The position numbers were made by a program, and so were the translations under genes. Below the pieces are notes generated by a model that did not search any database, was not told the DNA's origin, and worked only from the letters and a program-made list of their open reading frames with translations. Below are positions 25,591 to 33,327 of a stretch of 64,000 nt of DNA, piece after piece (within the stretch, counting starts at the first letter, position 1; each line of letters opens with the position of its first letter). Source of the stretch: Deinococcus roseus (GTDB lineage: Bacteria; Deinococcota; Deinococci; Deinococcales; Deinococcaceae); the NCBI RefSeq assembly GCF_014646895.1, contig NZ_BMOD01000001.1:491172-555171 (forward strand), written 5' to 3'.

Positions 25591-26235
25591 TTACCTTTCG
25601 TCTGCCTGCACGTAAACGGTGCCCTGGCCCGTGAATTTGAATTGAAAGCTTTCTCCTGAACCCTGTCCCACAAAGGTTTTCCAGTTGACATCGGTGTGGA
25701 TCTGGGTGGTCAGGTGACCTTTGTGTCCCACATAAGCCTGAGGGTCCACGAAAATGGGGCGGCTCTGGTCCACCTGCAGTTCAATCAAATCTCCCGAAGA
25801 AAGGATCACCACTTCTCCGTTGCCGTCCAGGGTGGTGGTGAACAGACCCTGCCCTGCCATGGCACCACGCACCAGACCGCCCACTCCACCCTGGTTGCCC
25901 AGAAATTCAGTGCCCGGACGGATGGACTGGTCAAAGGCCAGCACGCTGTCGCTTTCCACATACAGGCGCTCTCCTCCCAGAGAGATGATGTTGACCATCA
26001 TGCCCCGGTGACCGTACAGTACGGTTCCTCTGCCTCTGGCTTTCATCAGGTGCAGGCCCTCTCCGGTCACCTGACGCACGGTGGCTTCACGCAGGCTGCC
26101 CCCACTCAGGAAAGCACCCTGAAACTGGATGTCTCCGGTGTAGGCCAGCATTGAGCCTTTCTTGGCATACAGGTCTTCATTGCCGTTCAGGTCCACCTGA
26201 ATCAGGGTTTCATTGATTTTGGCGTATCTGGCCAT
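25591..26235 (-). CDS. AIM24-family protein (copy 2 of 3)
   Basis: 214 residues from ATG 26235, set by GAGAGG five bases before it; an in-frame GTG at 26241 is too close to that site. It is very similar to copy 1: both contain DVNWKTFVGQ, then SGESFQ and F(T/S)GQG near the C-terminus, and a (S/A)GQGLFTTT / (S/G)GQGFFTTT strand in the middle. This shows recent or constrained duplication. Translation is coupled to copy 1, whose stop overlaps the ribosome-binding site. Confidence 0.92.
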   Translation of the reverse strand: MARYAKINETLIQVDLNGNEDLYAKKGSMLAYTGDIQFQGAFLSGGSLREATVRQVTGEGLHLMKARGRGTVLYGHRGMMVNIISLGGERLYVESDSVLAFDQSIRPGTEFLGNQGGVGGLVRGAMAGQGLFTTTLDGNGEVVILSSGDLIELQVDQSRPIFVDPQAYVGHKGHLTTQIHTDVNWKTFVGQGSGESFQFKFTGQGTVYVQADER

Positions 26236-26237
26236 GT

Positions 26238-26855
26238 TCACCTCTCTGCGGGCTGAATGTACACCACGCCCTGTCCTGAAAATCTCAGTTGAAAGCTTTC
26301 ACCGGAGTCCTGGCCCACAAAGGTCTTCCAGTTCACATCGAACACAAAATCCTGCTGCAGGTTGCCCTTGTAAGCAATAAAAGCATCCGGGTCCACGCAG
26401 AGGGGGGTCTGGGGAGAGACTTCCAGAGCAATGATCGGGCCTTCTGAAAGCAGAGTGACGGAACCGTGCCCTTCCACCGTGGTGGTGAAAAAACCCTGTC
26501 CGGAGGTCATGCCCCGGAGGCCCCGGAACACCACATCGGTTTTGATGGATTGATCATAAGCCAGCAGACTGCTGCTTTCCACAAACAGTTTCTCGCCCAT
26601 CAGGGGCATCACGTTGACTTCACGGGCATCTTTGGCAAAATAGATGGTTCCACTGCCCTGGCAGACCATCAGGGGAATGCCCTCTCCGGTGGCCGCACGT
26701 TTCAGGGCCTTGAAGATGCCCCCTCCACCCAGGGTGGATTTTTCAAATTTGATGTTGCCTTCATAGGCCACCATGGATCCTGCCAGTGCAAAGATTTTTT
26801 CGTTGGAAATTTGCACCTGCAGCATGCGTTTGTTTTTGTTTTCAAATCTAGGCAC
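26238..26855 (-). CDS. AIM24-family protein (copy 1 of 3)
   Basis: 205 residues, starting at a GTG (26855) after AAAGGAG. Hallmarks are LAGSMVAYEGNIKFEKSTLGG, GEGIPLMVCQGSGTIYFAKD and the GQGVVYIQPAER end. First gene of the triplet and the shortest. It follows kynB by 36 bases on the same strand, so the run from the secreted protein at 29013 to 24853 could be one transcript. Confidence 0.92.
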   Translation of the reverse strand: MPRFENKNKRMLQVQISNEKIFALAGSMVAYEGNIKFEKSTLGGGGIFKALKRAATGEGIPLMVCQGSGTIYFAKDAREVNVMPLMGEKLFVESSSLLAYDQSIKTDVVFRGLRGMTSGQGFFTTTVEGHGSVTLLSEGPIIALEVSPQTPLCVDPDAFIAYKGNLQQDFVFDVNWKTFVGQDSGESFQLRFSGQGVVYIQPAER

Positions 26856-26890
26856 GCGCTCTCCTTTGGTTCTTTGGTTTCTTTTGATTT

Positions 26891-27502
26891 CTACAGTGCT
26901 CTGAAAATGGCTCTGGCGGGGGCACCATCTGCATCTGCCAGATTCAGGGGCAGGCAGATCAGTTCATAGGTTTTGAATTCGGTCTCGGTCAGGTTCACCC
27001 CTTCCAGAATCAGGATGTTGTTTCTCAGGCAGGCCTGATGGGCAGGCAAATCTTTGGAGGTCAGGTGGTCCACACTGGGGGCATCGGTGACCAGCATTTT
27101 GACGCCACGCGCTCCCAGCAGGTCAATCAGTTCTGGACTGAAGAAGCTGAATTCTGTGGGGAAAGTGGTCCATTCGGCAGGCTGACCTGTGAAGAAAGCC
27201 ACTCGCTCAGGCAGATTTTCCAGCCCATCCAGCAAACTTGCAGGCAACTGTTGATGGCCTCTGGCATCCAGCACCAGACAGGGTCCAATCAGCAGGTCCA
27301 GTGGGATTTCTCCAAGTCTGGCCCCCTGATCGCTGTAATGGTACGGAGCGTCCAGGTGGGTGCCCAGGTGGGTGGTGGTGGAGAACATCCCCACATTGAC
27401 GGTGTCCCCGTTCTGAATTTGCATGGTGGCCTGAAATGTGAAGGGCGTGTCTCCCGGCCAGGTGGGAAACCCGTGGGTCAATTTGCGGGTGAGGTCAATC
27501 AT
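26891..27502 (-). CDS. kynB: Cyclase-family metal hydrolase, kynurenine formamidase-like
   Basis: 203 residues of the cyclase/KynB fold. The metal site HLGTHLDAPYHY (about residues 46-57), the opening IDLTRKLTHGFPTWPGDTPF and the ending PLNLADADGAPARAIFRAL match bacterial arylformamidase, which hydrolyses N-formylkynurenine in tryptophan breakdown. No other kynurenine-pathway gene is near, so another substrate is possible. The start overlaps the stop of the upstream secreted-protein gene by four bases (ATGA). Confidence 0.85.
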   Translation of the reverse strand: MIDLTRKLTHGFPTWPGDTPFTFQATMQIQNGDTVNVGMFSTTTHLGTHLDAPYHYSDQGARLGEIPLDLLIGPCLVLDARGHQQLPASLLDGLENLPERVAFFTGQPAEWTTFPTEFSFFSPELIDLLGARGVKMLVTDAPSVDHLTSKDLPAHQACLRNNILILEGVNLTETEFKTYELICLPLNLADADGAPARAIFRAL

Positions 27503-29013
27503 TGGTCCCCATCATAAGGGGTGGCTGGCAGGCGGGTGAGGTCCACAGACACAGGTTTCCAGGTCTGGTCTTTCTGCAGGGTGAGGGTCAGGCCATACCT
27601 GGGGCCAAAGATGCCGTAGTCTCCTCCGTCCTCAGGAAGCTTGCCGTAATCCACGGTCAGGTAAAGCTGGGCTTGCTGAGGGGTGTCCTGCAGAAACTGC
27701 ATGCTGTACCAGTTGAAATCTCCCAGTTGCTCGGGTTCGATGCCCAGAAGTGGGGTCCAGTTTTTGCCCTGCTCCCGTGCAACTCTGGCCCGGTCCATCA
27801 GGGCAGCCCACTGCTCGGGGGTGCGTTTGGCGTCTTTGTCAAAAACCTTCCCATTGACCTCTGCCAGGTTGTAAAGGTCCTGCAGAAATTTCAGAGCGGT
27901 ATCCAGAGCATCATCTTTCACCAGGATCAGGGTGTTCTTGCTCATGCGGTAAGCCTGCAATTTCAGGGAGCCACTGCTGCCGTTGCCCACCACCACATCT
28001 GAGAGCCCATTGCTGCGCCGCACCGCATGCTGCAGATTGAAGGTGTAGTCCTGGTCTTTGCCTTTGCTGGGAAAAGTCAAGCCTGTGGCAGTCACTTTGA
28101 ATCCTGAAGCCGTCTTGTCAATGAGCAAGACACCCAATTGACCCGATTTCACATGTGCATTTTTGGCGTTGCCTTTGACCAGGGTCAGCACCTGCTTGCT
28201 TCCTGCAGTGGTGAAACCACCCACCACAGAGGTGTAGGTGATGTCTTCTGGAGCCAGTCCGGCCAGCACACCATATTCGTTGTACCCCAGGGTGCTCAGG
28301 GAATCTTTGATGTCTGGCAGGTAGCCTTCAATCCAGCGCCTCAGCTCATCCGGGGCTTTCTGCAGCACCCCTGCAATCTGGCTTTCCTTGCCCAGCAAAA
28401 TCAATTCTGACACTCTGGCCAGCACCGAATAGGTGTCTTCCAGTTTGTCAATGTCTGTGAACCAGCCCCCAATCAGTCCAGGAAAGGCCCTGGTGTTGAC
28501 GGCATAATGCCCATTCACATAAGAGTAAACCTCTGGAAGGGCCACACTCTCTGCAAAACTCATCCCAAAGCCATAAGCAAAACGCCAGTCTGCAGTCACC
28601 AGTTCCAGGGGACCCTTGCCATCCAGTTGCCTGGGGTCCAGTGCGTCTGAGTGGGCAGTCTCAATGTGGGCCAGCTTTCTGGGAGGGGTGGTGAGGGAAT
28701 ACAGGTCATGGGTAAAACAGCAGTGCGCTCCACCCGAAAAGGACCTGAGGTCCACTTCTGGCACGCCATCTCCGGTCACGTCTTTGCACCAGGCCACCTC
28801 CATGGACCAGTCGGTCCTGGAAAACACTGTGCCCTTCGGACCTTTGAGGGTCAGTTTCTCTTCATGAAACTCCTCTCCGGAAACAGGCTGAATAATGACG
28901 CTGTAATTTCCACATTTGTGGGTCGGTTTGGAGGGGGTGCTCTGGGCGTATCCTGTTCCCAGTGCACCCAGCAGAGCGAGGGCGGCAGAAATTTTCACAA
29001 TGTGTTGATGCAT
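27499..29013 (-). CDS. Secreted protein of unknown function
   Basis: 504 residues from ATG 29013 (GGAGG in front). A signal peptide (HIVKISAALALLGALGTGYA) predicts export. The mature protein begins with a domain reporting on VTGDGVPEVDLRSFSGGAHCC, a phrase seen in FG-GAP-like or integrin-repeat-like secreted proteins, with paired Cys (HCC and others) that may form disulfides. Long alpha/beta parts follow without motifs I know. The frame is open upstream to 29124, but that segment lacks a ribosome site. Overlap with kynB suggests co-translation. Confidence 0.75.
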   Translation of the reverse strand: MHQHIVKISAALALLGALGTGYAQSTPSKPTHKCGNYSVIIQPVSGEEFHEEKLTLKGPKGTVFSRTDWSMEVAWCKDVTGDGVPEVDLRSFSGGAHCCFTHDLYSLTTPPRKLAHIETAHSDALDPRQLDGKGPLELVTADWRFAYGFGMSFAESVALPEVYSYVNGHYAVNTRAFPGLIGGWFTDIDKLEDTYSVLARVSELILLGKESQIAGVLQKAPDELRRWIEGYLPDIKDSLSTLGYNEYGVLAGLAPEDITYTSVVGGFTTAGSKQVLTLVKGNAKNAHVKSGQLGVLLIDKTASGFKVTATGLTFPSKGKDQDYTFNLQHAVRRSNGLSDVVVGNGSSGSLKLQAYRMSKNTLILVKDDALDTALKFLQDLYNLAEVNGKVFDKDAKRTPEQWAALMDRARVAREQGKNWTPLLGIEPEQLGDFNWYSMQFLQDTPQQAQLYLTVDYGKLPEDGGDYGIFGPRYGLTLTLQKDQTWKPVSVDLTRLPATPYDGDQ

Positions 29014-29159
29014 GAAGGCCTCCAGCCTGAACGGTTTTCCAGGCTTGCTGTCCTCTGCTGAAAGAGGCACAGCAAGCGGTTCTGGCAATGTATTCAAGCT
29101 ATCACCCTCTTTGATACGCTCCATGTGATCAGGGCGTTCCAGGGGCCTTGAGGAATCCT

Positions 29160-29477
29160 TTAACTGTGTTTGTCCACCAGATTGAGCCCCACCACCCCTC
29201 CCACAATCAGCAGGATGCTGAACAGTTTGGAAGCAGTGAGGGGTTCTTTGAGGAAGAGGGCTCCCAGAAGCACGATCAGGGCAGTGCCCAGACCAGACGC
29301 CACAGCGTAAGCTGTTCCCACTGGCATGACTTTTAAGCTCAGAGACAGAAAATAAAATCCCAGACCGTATCCCACCATCACGATCAGGGTGGGAATCAGG
29401 CGGGTGAAGCCTTCGGAGGACTTCAGGGCTGCAGTGGCAATCACATCTGCAAGAATGGAAAGCATCAAAAATGGCAT
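29160..29477 (-). CDS. Small multidrug resistance (SMR) family transporter with Asp in place of the essential Glu
   Basis: 105 residues with four hydrophobic helices, aligned without gaps to EmrE over SILADVIATAALKSSEGFTR. SMR proteins are dual-topology dimers that exchange protons for cationic drugs or, in Gdx types, guanidinium, at a membrane Glu (E14 of EmrE). Here that position is Asp (D11, codon GAT). The Tyr of AYAxxSG is kept, while the EmrE Trp is Ala. The ATG at 29477 follows AGGTGA and gives the normal size. It stands alone. Substrate unknown; reduced or altered transport is possible. Confidence 0.9.
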   Translation of the reverse strand: MPFLMLSILADVIATAALKSSEGFTRLIPTLIVMVGYGLGFYFLSLSLKVMPVGTAYAVASGLGTALIVLLGALFLKEPLTASKLFSILLIVGGVVGLNLVDKHS

Positions 29478-29905
29478 GGTTTCACCTGGGACAAAGTCCC
29501 TGTTGTTGTGCGCTTTTGTTGCCAGAATCAAAATTTAGAAATCAAGCAGCACCATCAGGCAACAAAGCCAGATGGAACAATGAAAGCACAAAAGCGCAAG
29601 AGAACATGTTCGTCAAAAGCTGCCGAAAAGCAGGTTTAACACGTCTTGCTGACCTGTATTGTGGTGTCTTTTTTTGTTTTGCGACTGTCTCTGGATTTAC
29701 GGTCCCTGGATTTCAGGTCTGACAGCCATTCTTTGCCCGTTTCACCTTGCCTCTGTTGGCCTCCCAGAATCCATGAGAGGTCGCTAGAGTCGAGTACACC
29801 CCTGGGTGGGGAAAGGGTACTTGCCCTGGTTCCAGTATACCCGTTCCATGTCAGGGGCAAATGAGCAAAAGCAGCAAATCCATTCTAAAATACGGAAGAT
29901 CTCTG

Positions 29906-30253
29906 ATGGCACCTCAACACAAACCCACTTTGAAAGTCATGACCGATTACCACTGCTGGCCCCTGTGGATTTCTGATGGGCAGGATTTGTGGAACCCCCA
30001 CCCCGAGGAACTCCAATTCCCTGCCCAATTGTCCGAAGCCCTGATCGGGTGGGCAGACCAGTTTGACAACATCCTCAATCAGGATGACCCTGCAAGTTCT
30101 GATTTTGAGTCTCATGAGCAGGAAGTTGCTTTTGTGACTCTGGGTCTGCAACTGGCCCGGAAGGTCAAATTACGAGTGGGAGAGCAGTATCAGGTGTTTT
30201 ACTACGATGTGCAGCAGCGCAAATTTGTTGAGATCCTCCTGGAAGAGGACTGA
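29906..30253 (+). CDS. Conserved protein of unknown function
   Basis: 115 residues from ATG 29906; in-frame ATGs also occur at 29861 and 29939. The core MTDYHCWPLWISDGQDLWNP, then FPAQLSEALIGWADQFDNIL and HEQEVAFVTLGLQLARKVKL, resembles small proteins often found in actinobacteria that start just before this Tyr-Trp block, so 29906 or 29939 is more likely than 29861. A TAAAAT box lies 14 bases before 29906. No known function. The spacer 29478-29860 holds only short imperfect repeats (for example two CTGGATTT copies near 29690-29720) and no convincing gene. Confidence 0.7.
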   Translation: MAPQHKPTLKVMTDYHCWPLWISDGQDLWNPHPEELQFPAQLSEALIGWADQFDNILNQDDPASSDFESHEQEVAFVTLGLQLARKVKLRVGEQYQVFYYDVQQRKFVEILLEED

Positions 30254-30258
30254 AGTTC

Positions 30259-30978
30259 TCACTCTACCTGCACAATCTCCTCATGGTACAGCCCGAGTTC
30301 CTGCAGCTTCTGCACCACTTTGCGTTTGTTCTTCAGGGTGAGGGCTTCTGCAAAGTCTGCATTGCGGGTCATGGTGACCAGGTACCAGAAATCGCCCCAG
30401 ATTTGCACGCCCATTTCGCGTTTCATGATCAGGCTGAATCTGTTCCAGGCGGGCATGGAAAGGTCTTCCAGAGGTGCAATGTAATGGGAGTATCCATCAA
30501 AAACCTCATCTGACCGGACAATGCGCTGGTACTGTTTGCGTTCTGGAGGGGTCATTTTCTCCAGGGCACCCGCACCACAGAAGTGGGCAGGCATTCCAGA
30601 GTAGGTGTCCCGGCAGCGGATCGGGCGGTCTCCGTACAGGGTGCAGCCTCCACTGGCTCTGTCCAGCAGGGGGCAGAACCCCACAAATTTGCGGTGGTTC
30701 TCTGCGTACTCATCAGAGGTTTTGCTCTTGTGGGCATTCACCCAGACCTTGTTGGCATGGCGCTGGATTCTGGCGAATTGTTCTTCGGTCAGGCTTTCAG
30801 AGATGGTGAGGGCCTCTGCCCAGCTGATGCGAATGGGCATGTCGCAGCATTTGAAGCACCCCGCCTGACAGTAGATCCTGCCTTCCTGGGCGGTGTAATC
30901 CTCAATCCAGCGTTTGGCCTGATCATCGTATTTCTGGTAGGCCTTGCGGACTTCCTTGGTGATGTTCTTCTGGTTCAT
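30259..30978 (-). CDS. YkgJ-family cysteine-cluster protein
   Basis: 239 residues. The Cys arrangement CQAGCFKCCDMPI and, further on, CPLLDRASGGCTLYGDRPIRCR is the YkgJ/UPF0153 metal-cluster signature, thought to bind zinc or Fe-S; the biochemical role is not established. The C-terminal 90 residues are an extra helical region without motifs. The ATG follows GAGGT. It converges on the unknown gene at 29906 and ends five bases from it. Confidence 0.9.
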   Translation of the reverse strand: MNQKNITKEVRKAYQKYDDQAKRWIEDYTAQEGRIYCQAGCFKCCDMPIRISWAEALTISESLTEEQFARIQRHANKVWVNAHKSKTSDEYAENHRKFVGFCPLLDRASGGCTLYGDRPIRCRDTYSGMPAHFCGAGALEKMTPPERKQYQRIVRSDEVFDGYSHYIAPLEDLSMPAWNRFSLIMKREMGVQIWGDFWYLVTMTRNADFAEALTLKNKRKVVQKLQELGLYHEEIVQVE

Positions 30979-31080
30979 GGAGACCTCAACAGGAGCGCAG
31001 CAGGCAGGAACAAACCTGTCTGCTGTTTTCCTTATTAAACCCTTTTTGGACTTGTCTGAATCTGACAGCCTGTGTTTGCT

Positions 31081-31698
31081 TCAGGGTCTGAACACCAGGG
31101 TGCTCTGGACCACATGCAGAATTTCTGCATGCAGTTCTTCGGGGGTGCGGGTGGCATCCAGCACGTAAAAACGCTCAGGTTCAGCGGTGGCGAGGTTCAG
31201 AAAACCTTCGCGGACCCGCTCATGAAATTGCAGATCGGCCTGTTCCAGACGGTCAAATTGACCTCTGGCAGCAGCCCGTTCCAGTCCGATTTCGGGCTGC
31301 AAATCCAGCAGGAAAGTCAGGTGGGGTCTTAAACCTCCGGTGGCTTCCCAGGTGACATCTTGCAGGAAACGCAAATCCAGCCCCCGGCCAAACCCCTGGT
31401 AGGCCAGGCTGGAATCAAAGTAGCGGTCACACAGCACGATGTCTCCCTGTTGCAGGGCAGGACGGATCACTTCACGGACCAGCTGTGAACGGCTGGCACT
31501 GTACAGCAAAAATTCGGTGAGGGGTTCGATGTCCAGACTGACATCTTCCAGCACAATCTGACGGATCTTGTTCCCGGTGGTGGTGCCTCCGGGTTCACGG
31601 GTCAGGGTCAGGCTGTACTGGCCTTCCAGAGCCTGAGACAGCATCTTGATCTGGGTACTTTTGCCGCCCCCTTCGGGGCCTTCAAAGGTGATGAACAT
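31081..31698 (-). CDS. tmk: Thymidylate kinase
   Basis: 205 residues. Phosphorylates dTMP to dTDP. The P-loop EGPEGGGKSTQ (residues 6-16), TREPGGT, the DRYFDSSLAYQGFGRG substrate region and the lid with a Gly-Gln/Arg-rich segment (AAARGQFDRLE) are present. The start codon immediately follows the stop of the upstream nif3-type gene (no gap), so both are translated from one message. Confidence 0.97.
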   Translation of the reverse strand: MFITFEGPEGGGKSTQIKMLSQALEGQYSLTLTREPGGTTTGNKIRQIVLEDVSLDIEPLTEFLLYSASRSQLVREVIRPALQQGDIVLCDRYFDSSLAYQGFGRGLDLRFLQDVTWEATGGLRPHLTFLLDLQPEIGLERAAARGQFDRLEQADLQFHERVREGFLNLATAEPERFYVLDATRTPEELHAEILHVVQSTLVFRP

Positions 31699-32451
31699 TC
31701 AGAGGCCTGTGGGCAGGTGAATGAACTGCCAGGGCAGGTTGAAGGTGTCTTCCAGTTTGGCAGCCAGCGCACGCACCCCGAAGGTTTCGGTTTCGTAGTG
31801 CCCGGCGTAAATCACGTTCACACCGTACTCGAAGGCATCATGGAAGTTCTGGTGTTTGGGTTCTCCGGTCACGAAGGTGTCCAGTCCCTGTGCTGCAGCC
31901 AGACCAATGCTGTCTGATGCTGAGCCCGAAATCACACCCACCCGCTTGACGATGCCGCTGCCGCCTCCGTGCACCAGACAGATTTCTCCGGTGGTTTTCT
32001 GGATGCGGTCTGAGAAGTCCTGAAGTTCCAGTTCAAAAGGCAATTCTCCCCAGAAACCGATGCTTTTCCCGGCCCACTCTCCAAAGGGTTGCAGATCGCG
32101 CAGGTTCAGGGCTTTTGCCAGCATCACATTGTTGCCCACCTCTGGATGTGCGTCCAGCGGGATGTGCATGGCGTAAATGCTCAGTTCGCCCTCCAGGGCT
32201 TTCTGGATGCGTTTCTTGAAAGGGCCAGTGATCATCTGGGGTTTGCCCCAGAACAGGCCGTGGTGGGTGATCAGGATGTCTGCTCCAGCATCCACGGCTT
32301 CTTCAATGGTTCTGAGGGAGGTGTCTACAGCCACAGCCACCCGGTTCACTTCTTCTTTGCCTTCCACCTGAAGGCCATTGTTGCTGACATCTCTGTAATC
32401 GGAGATGCGCAGGTAATCGTTCATCCATCTGACAAGTTCGTCTCGGTGCAT
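31699..32451 (-). CDS. Nif3-like dinuclear metal centre protein (YbgI/GTP cyclohydrolase I type 2 homologue)
   Basis: 250 residues. Metal ligands typical of the family are in ILITHHGLFWG, MHIPLDAHPEVGNN, GEPKHQN and YAGHYETETFG. Members form hexameric rings with two metal ions; their cellular role is unsettled. No Shine-Dalgarno is present; TAAACT nine bases before the ATG suggests a leaderless start. Immediately followed by tmk. Confidence 0.94.
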   Translation of the reverse strand: MHRDELVRWMNDYLRISDYRDVSNNGLQVEGKEEVNRVAVAVDTSLRTIEEAVDAGADILITHHGLFWGKPQMITGPFKKRIQKALEGELSIYAMHIPLDAHPEVGNNVMLAKALNLRDLQPFGEWAGKSIGFWGELPFELELQDFSDRIQKTTGEICLVHGGGSGIVKRVGVISGSASDSIGLAAAQGLDTFVTGEPKHQNFHDAFEYGVNVIYAGHYETETFGVRALAAKLEDTFNLPWQFIHLPTGL

Positions 32452-32493
32452 AGCAGGAACAGTTTACAGCTTAACCCCCTGTGCTTGCTCTGC

Positions 32494-32551
32494 CTGCACT
32501 GTCCCCCTGCAAGGGGGACAGCCTTGAGCAAAGGCGAAAGGCAGGAGGTCA
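32494..32551. repeat. REP-like hairpin between trmB-type gene and nif3
   Basis: Perfect 9-bp arms TGTCCCCCT-gca-AGGGGGACA (near 32500-32520) followed by a GC-rich tail that runs to the stop codon of the TrmB-type gene. The arm sequence resembles, but is not identical to, the elements at 5323-5469 and 45450-45507. Confidence 0.5.
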
Positions 32552-33205
32552 CTTCTTGTTCTGCACCGCCAGAGCAATGTACCCTTCCACCAGTTTCACG
32601 ATCACCGGGTTGTGGGTGTGCACGCCGTGGGGTTCGCGGTCTCCGCCAAAGTGGGCCACAATGGCCGCTTCGCCATCCCGTGCCACCAGAAAGGCCCGCT
32701 GGCCGTTTTTGGCAATGCTGGGAAGTTCGCTGACTTCGGCACGGACCACCTGCACCCCTCTGGAGGTCTGGTTTTCCAGAGCGTCCAGCAGGGGTTCATT
32801 TCCAGCCAGATGCACGCTTTTCTTGGCGTTTTCCACCAGGTTTTCTGCCAATGACTTGATGGCAACTTCACCAATCAGGGGGTAAACGGCTTCCGGGGCA
32901 GGATCGGGGGCAAGGCGGGCCAGAGAGCGCTCCAGGTTTTCAATGCGTTCGTTGAAAGAGCGTCTGGAGCGGTCCATGAATTCTCTGGCGCTGAGGGGGC
33001 TGTACTCCAGGGGGTTTTGCTGCACACGGGTGGCCAGGCCTCGGGCTTCCAGGCGTTCCAGGGTCTCATAAATTTTGGGGCGGGGGATCTGGGCCTGTCT
33101 GGCAATGCGGGCAGGGGCTGCCCGTCCGAGTGCAAGAAGGGCAGTGTAGGCTTTGGATTCGTATTCGGTCAGACCCAGAGCTTGCAGGTGGATGGCAGCA
33201 TTCAT
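32549..33205 (-). CDS. TrmB-family transcriptional regulator
   Basis: 218 residues. The N-terminal winged helix-turn-helix (ALGLTEYESKAYTALLALGR, then ARIARQAQIPRPKIYETLERLEARG) is the TrmB signature. A short coiled linker (SFNERIENLERSLARL) and a phospholipase-D-like C-terminal effector region follow; no maltose-type sugar-binding domain is evident. TACACT eight bases before the ATG suggests a leaderless start, and a palindrome lies just upstream. Target genes are not indicated by the neighbourhood. Confidence 0.92.
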   Translation of the reverse strand: MNAAIHLQALGLTEYESKAYTALLALGRAAPARIARQAQIPRPKIYETLERLEARGLATRVQQNPLEYSPLSAREFMDRSRRSFNERIENLERSLARLAPDPAPEAVYPLIGEVAIKSLAENLVENAKKSVHLAGNEPLLDALENQTSRGVQVVRAEVSELPSIAKNGQRAFLVARDGEAAIVAHFGGDREPHGVHTHNPVIVKLVEGYIALAVQNKK

Positions 33206-33213
33206 ATGTCAAC

Positions 33214-33233
33214 AGTGTACTACTCACTGAGTA
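33214..33233 (-). promoter_or_regulatory. Promoter -10 and 13-bp palindrome of the TrmB-type gene
   Basis: TACACT (33219-33214) is preceded by the perfect palindrome TACTCA-C-TGAGTA (33221-33233), which would sit in the promoter spacer. This placement suits autorepression. TACT/AGTA half-sites also occur in described TrmB operators, though with a different centre. Confidence 0.6.
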
Positions 33234-33271
33234 ACATATCTAGTTCCTGTCTGGAATTCTTGAACCCCCAC

Positions 33272-33299
33272 AAAAAAAGAGGAGGGATCTCCCCTCCTC
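33272..33299 (-). terminator. Intrinsic terminator of ctpA
   Basis: GAGGAGGG/CCCTCCTC (33279-33286 with 33292-33299) followed on the minus strand by seven T residues. Confidence 0.9.
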
Positions 33300-33327
33300 T
33301 CAAACCAAAACGTGATGTTGTGCCAGC

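Noticed and set aside
29636..29860. 74-codon minus-strand Ser/Arg/Lys-rich frame
   Set aside because: No ribosome site; it covers short imperfect repeats and part of an upstream promoter region.
29848..29979. 43-codon frame starting six bases after TATACC
   Set aside because: It is out of frame with the conserved protein and has no family features, although the start spacing looks leaderless.
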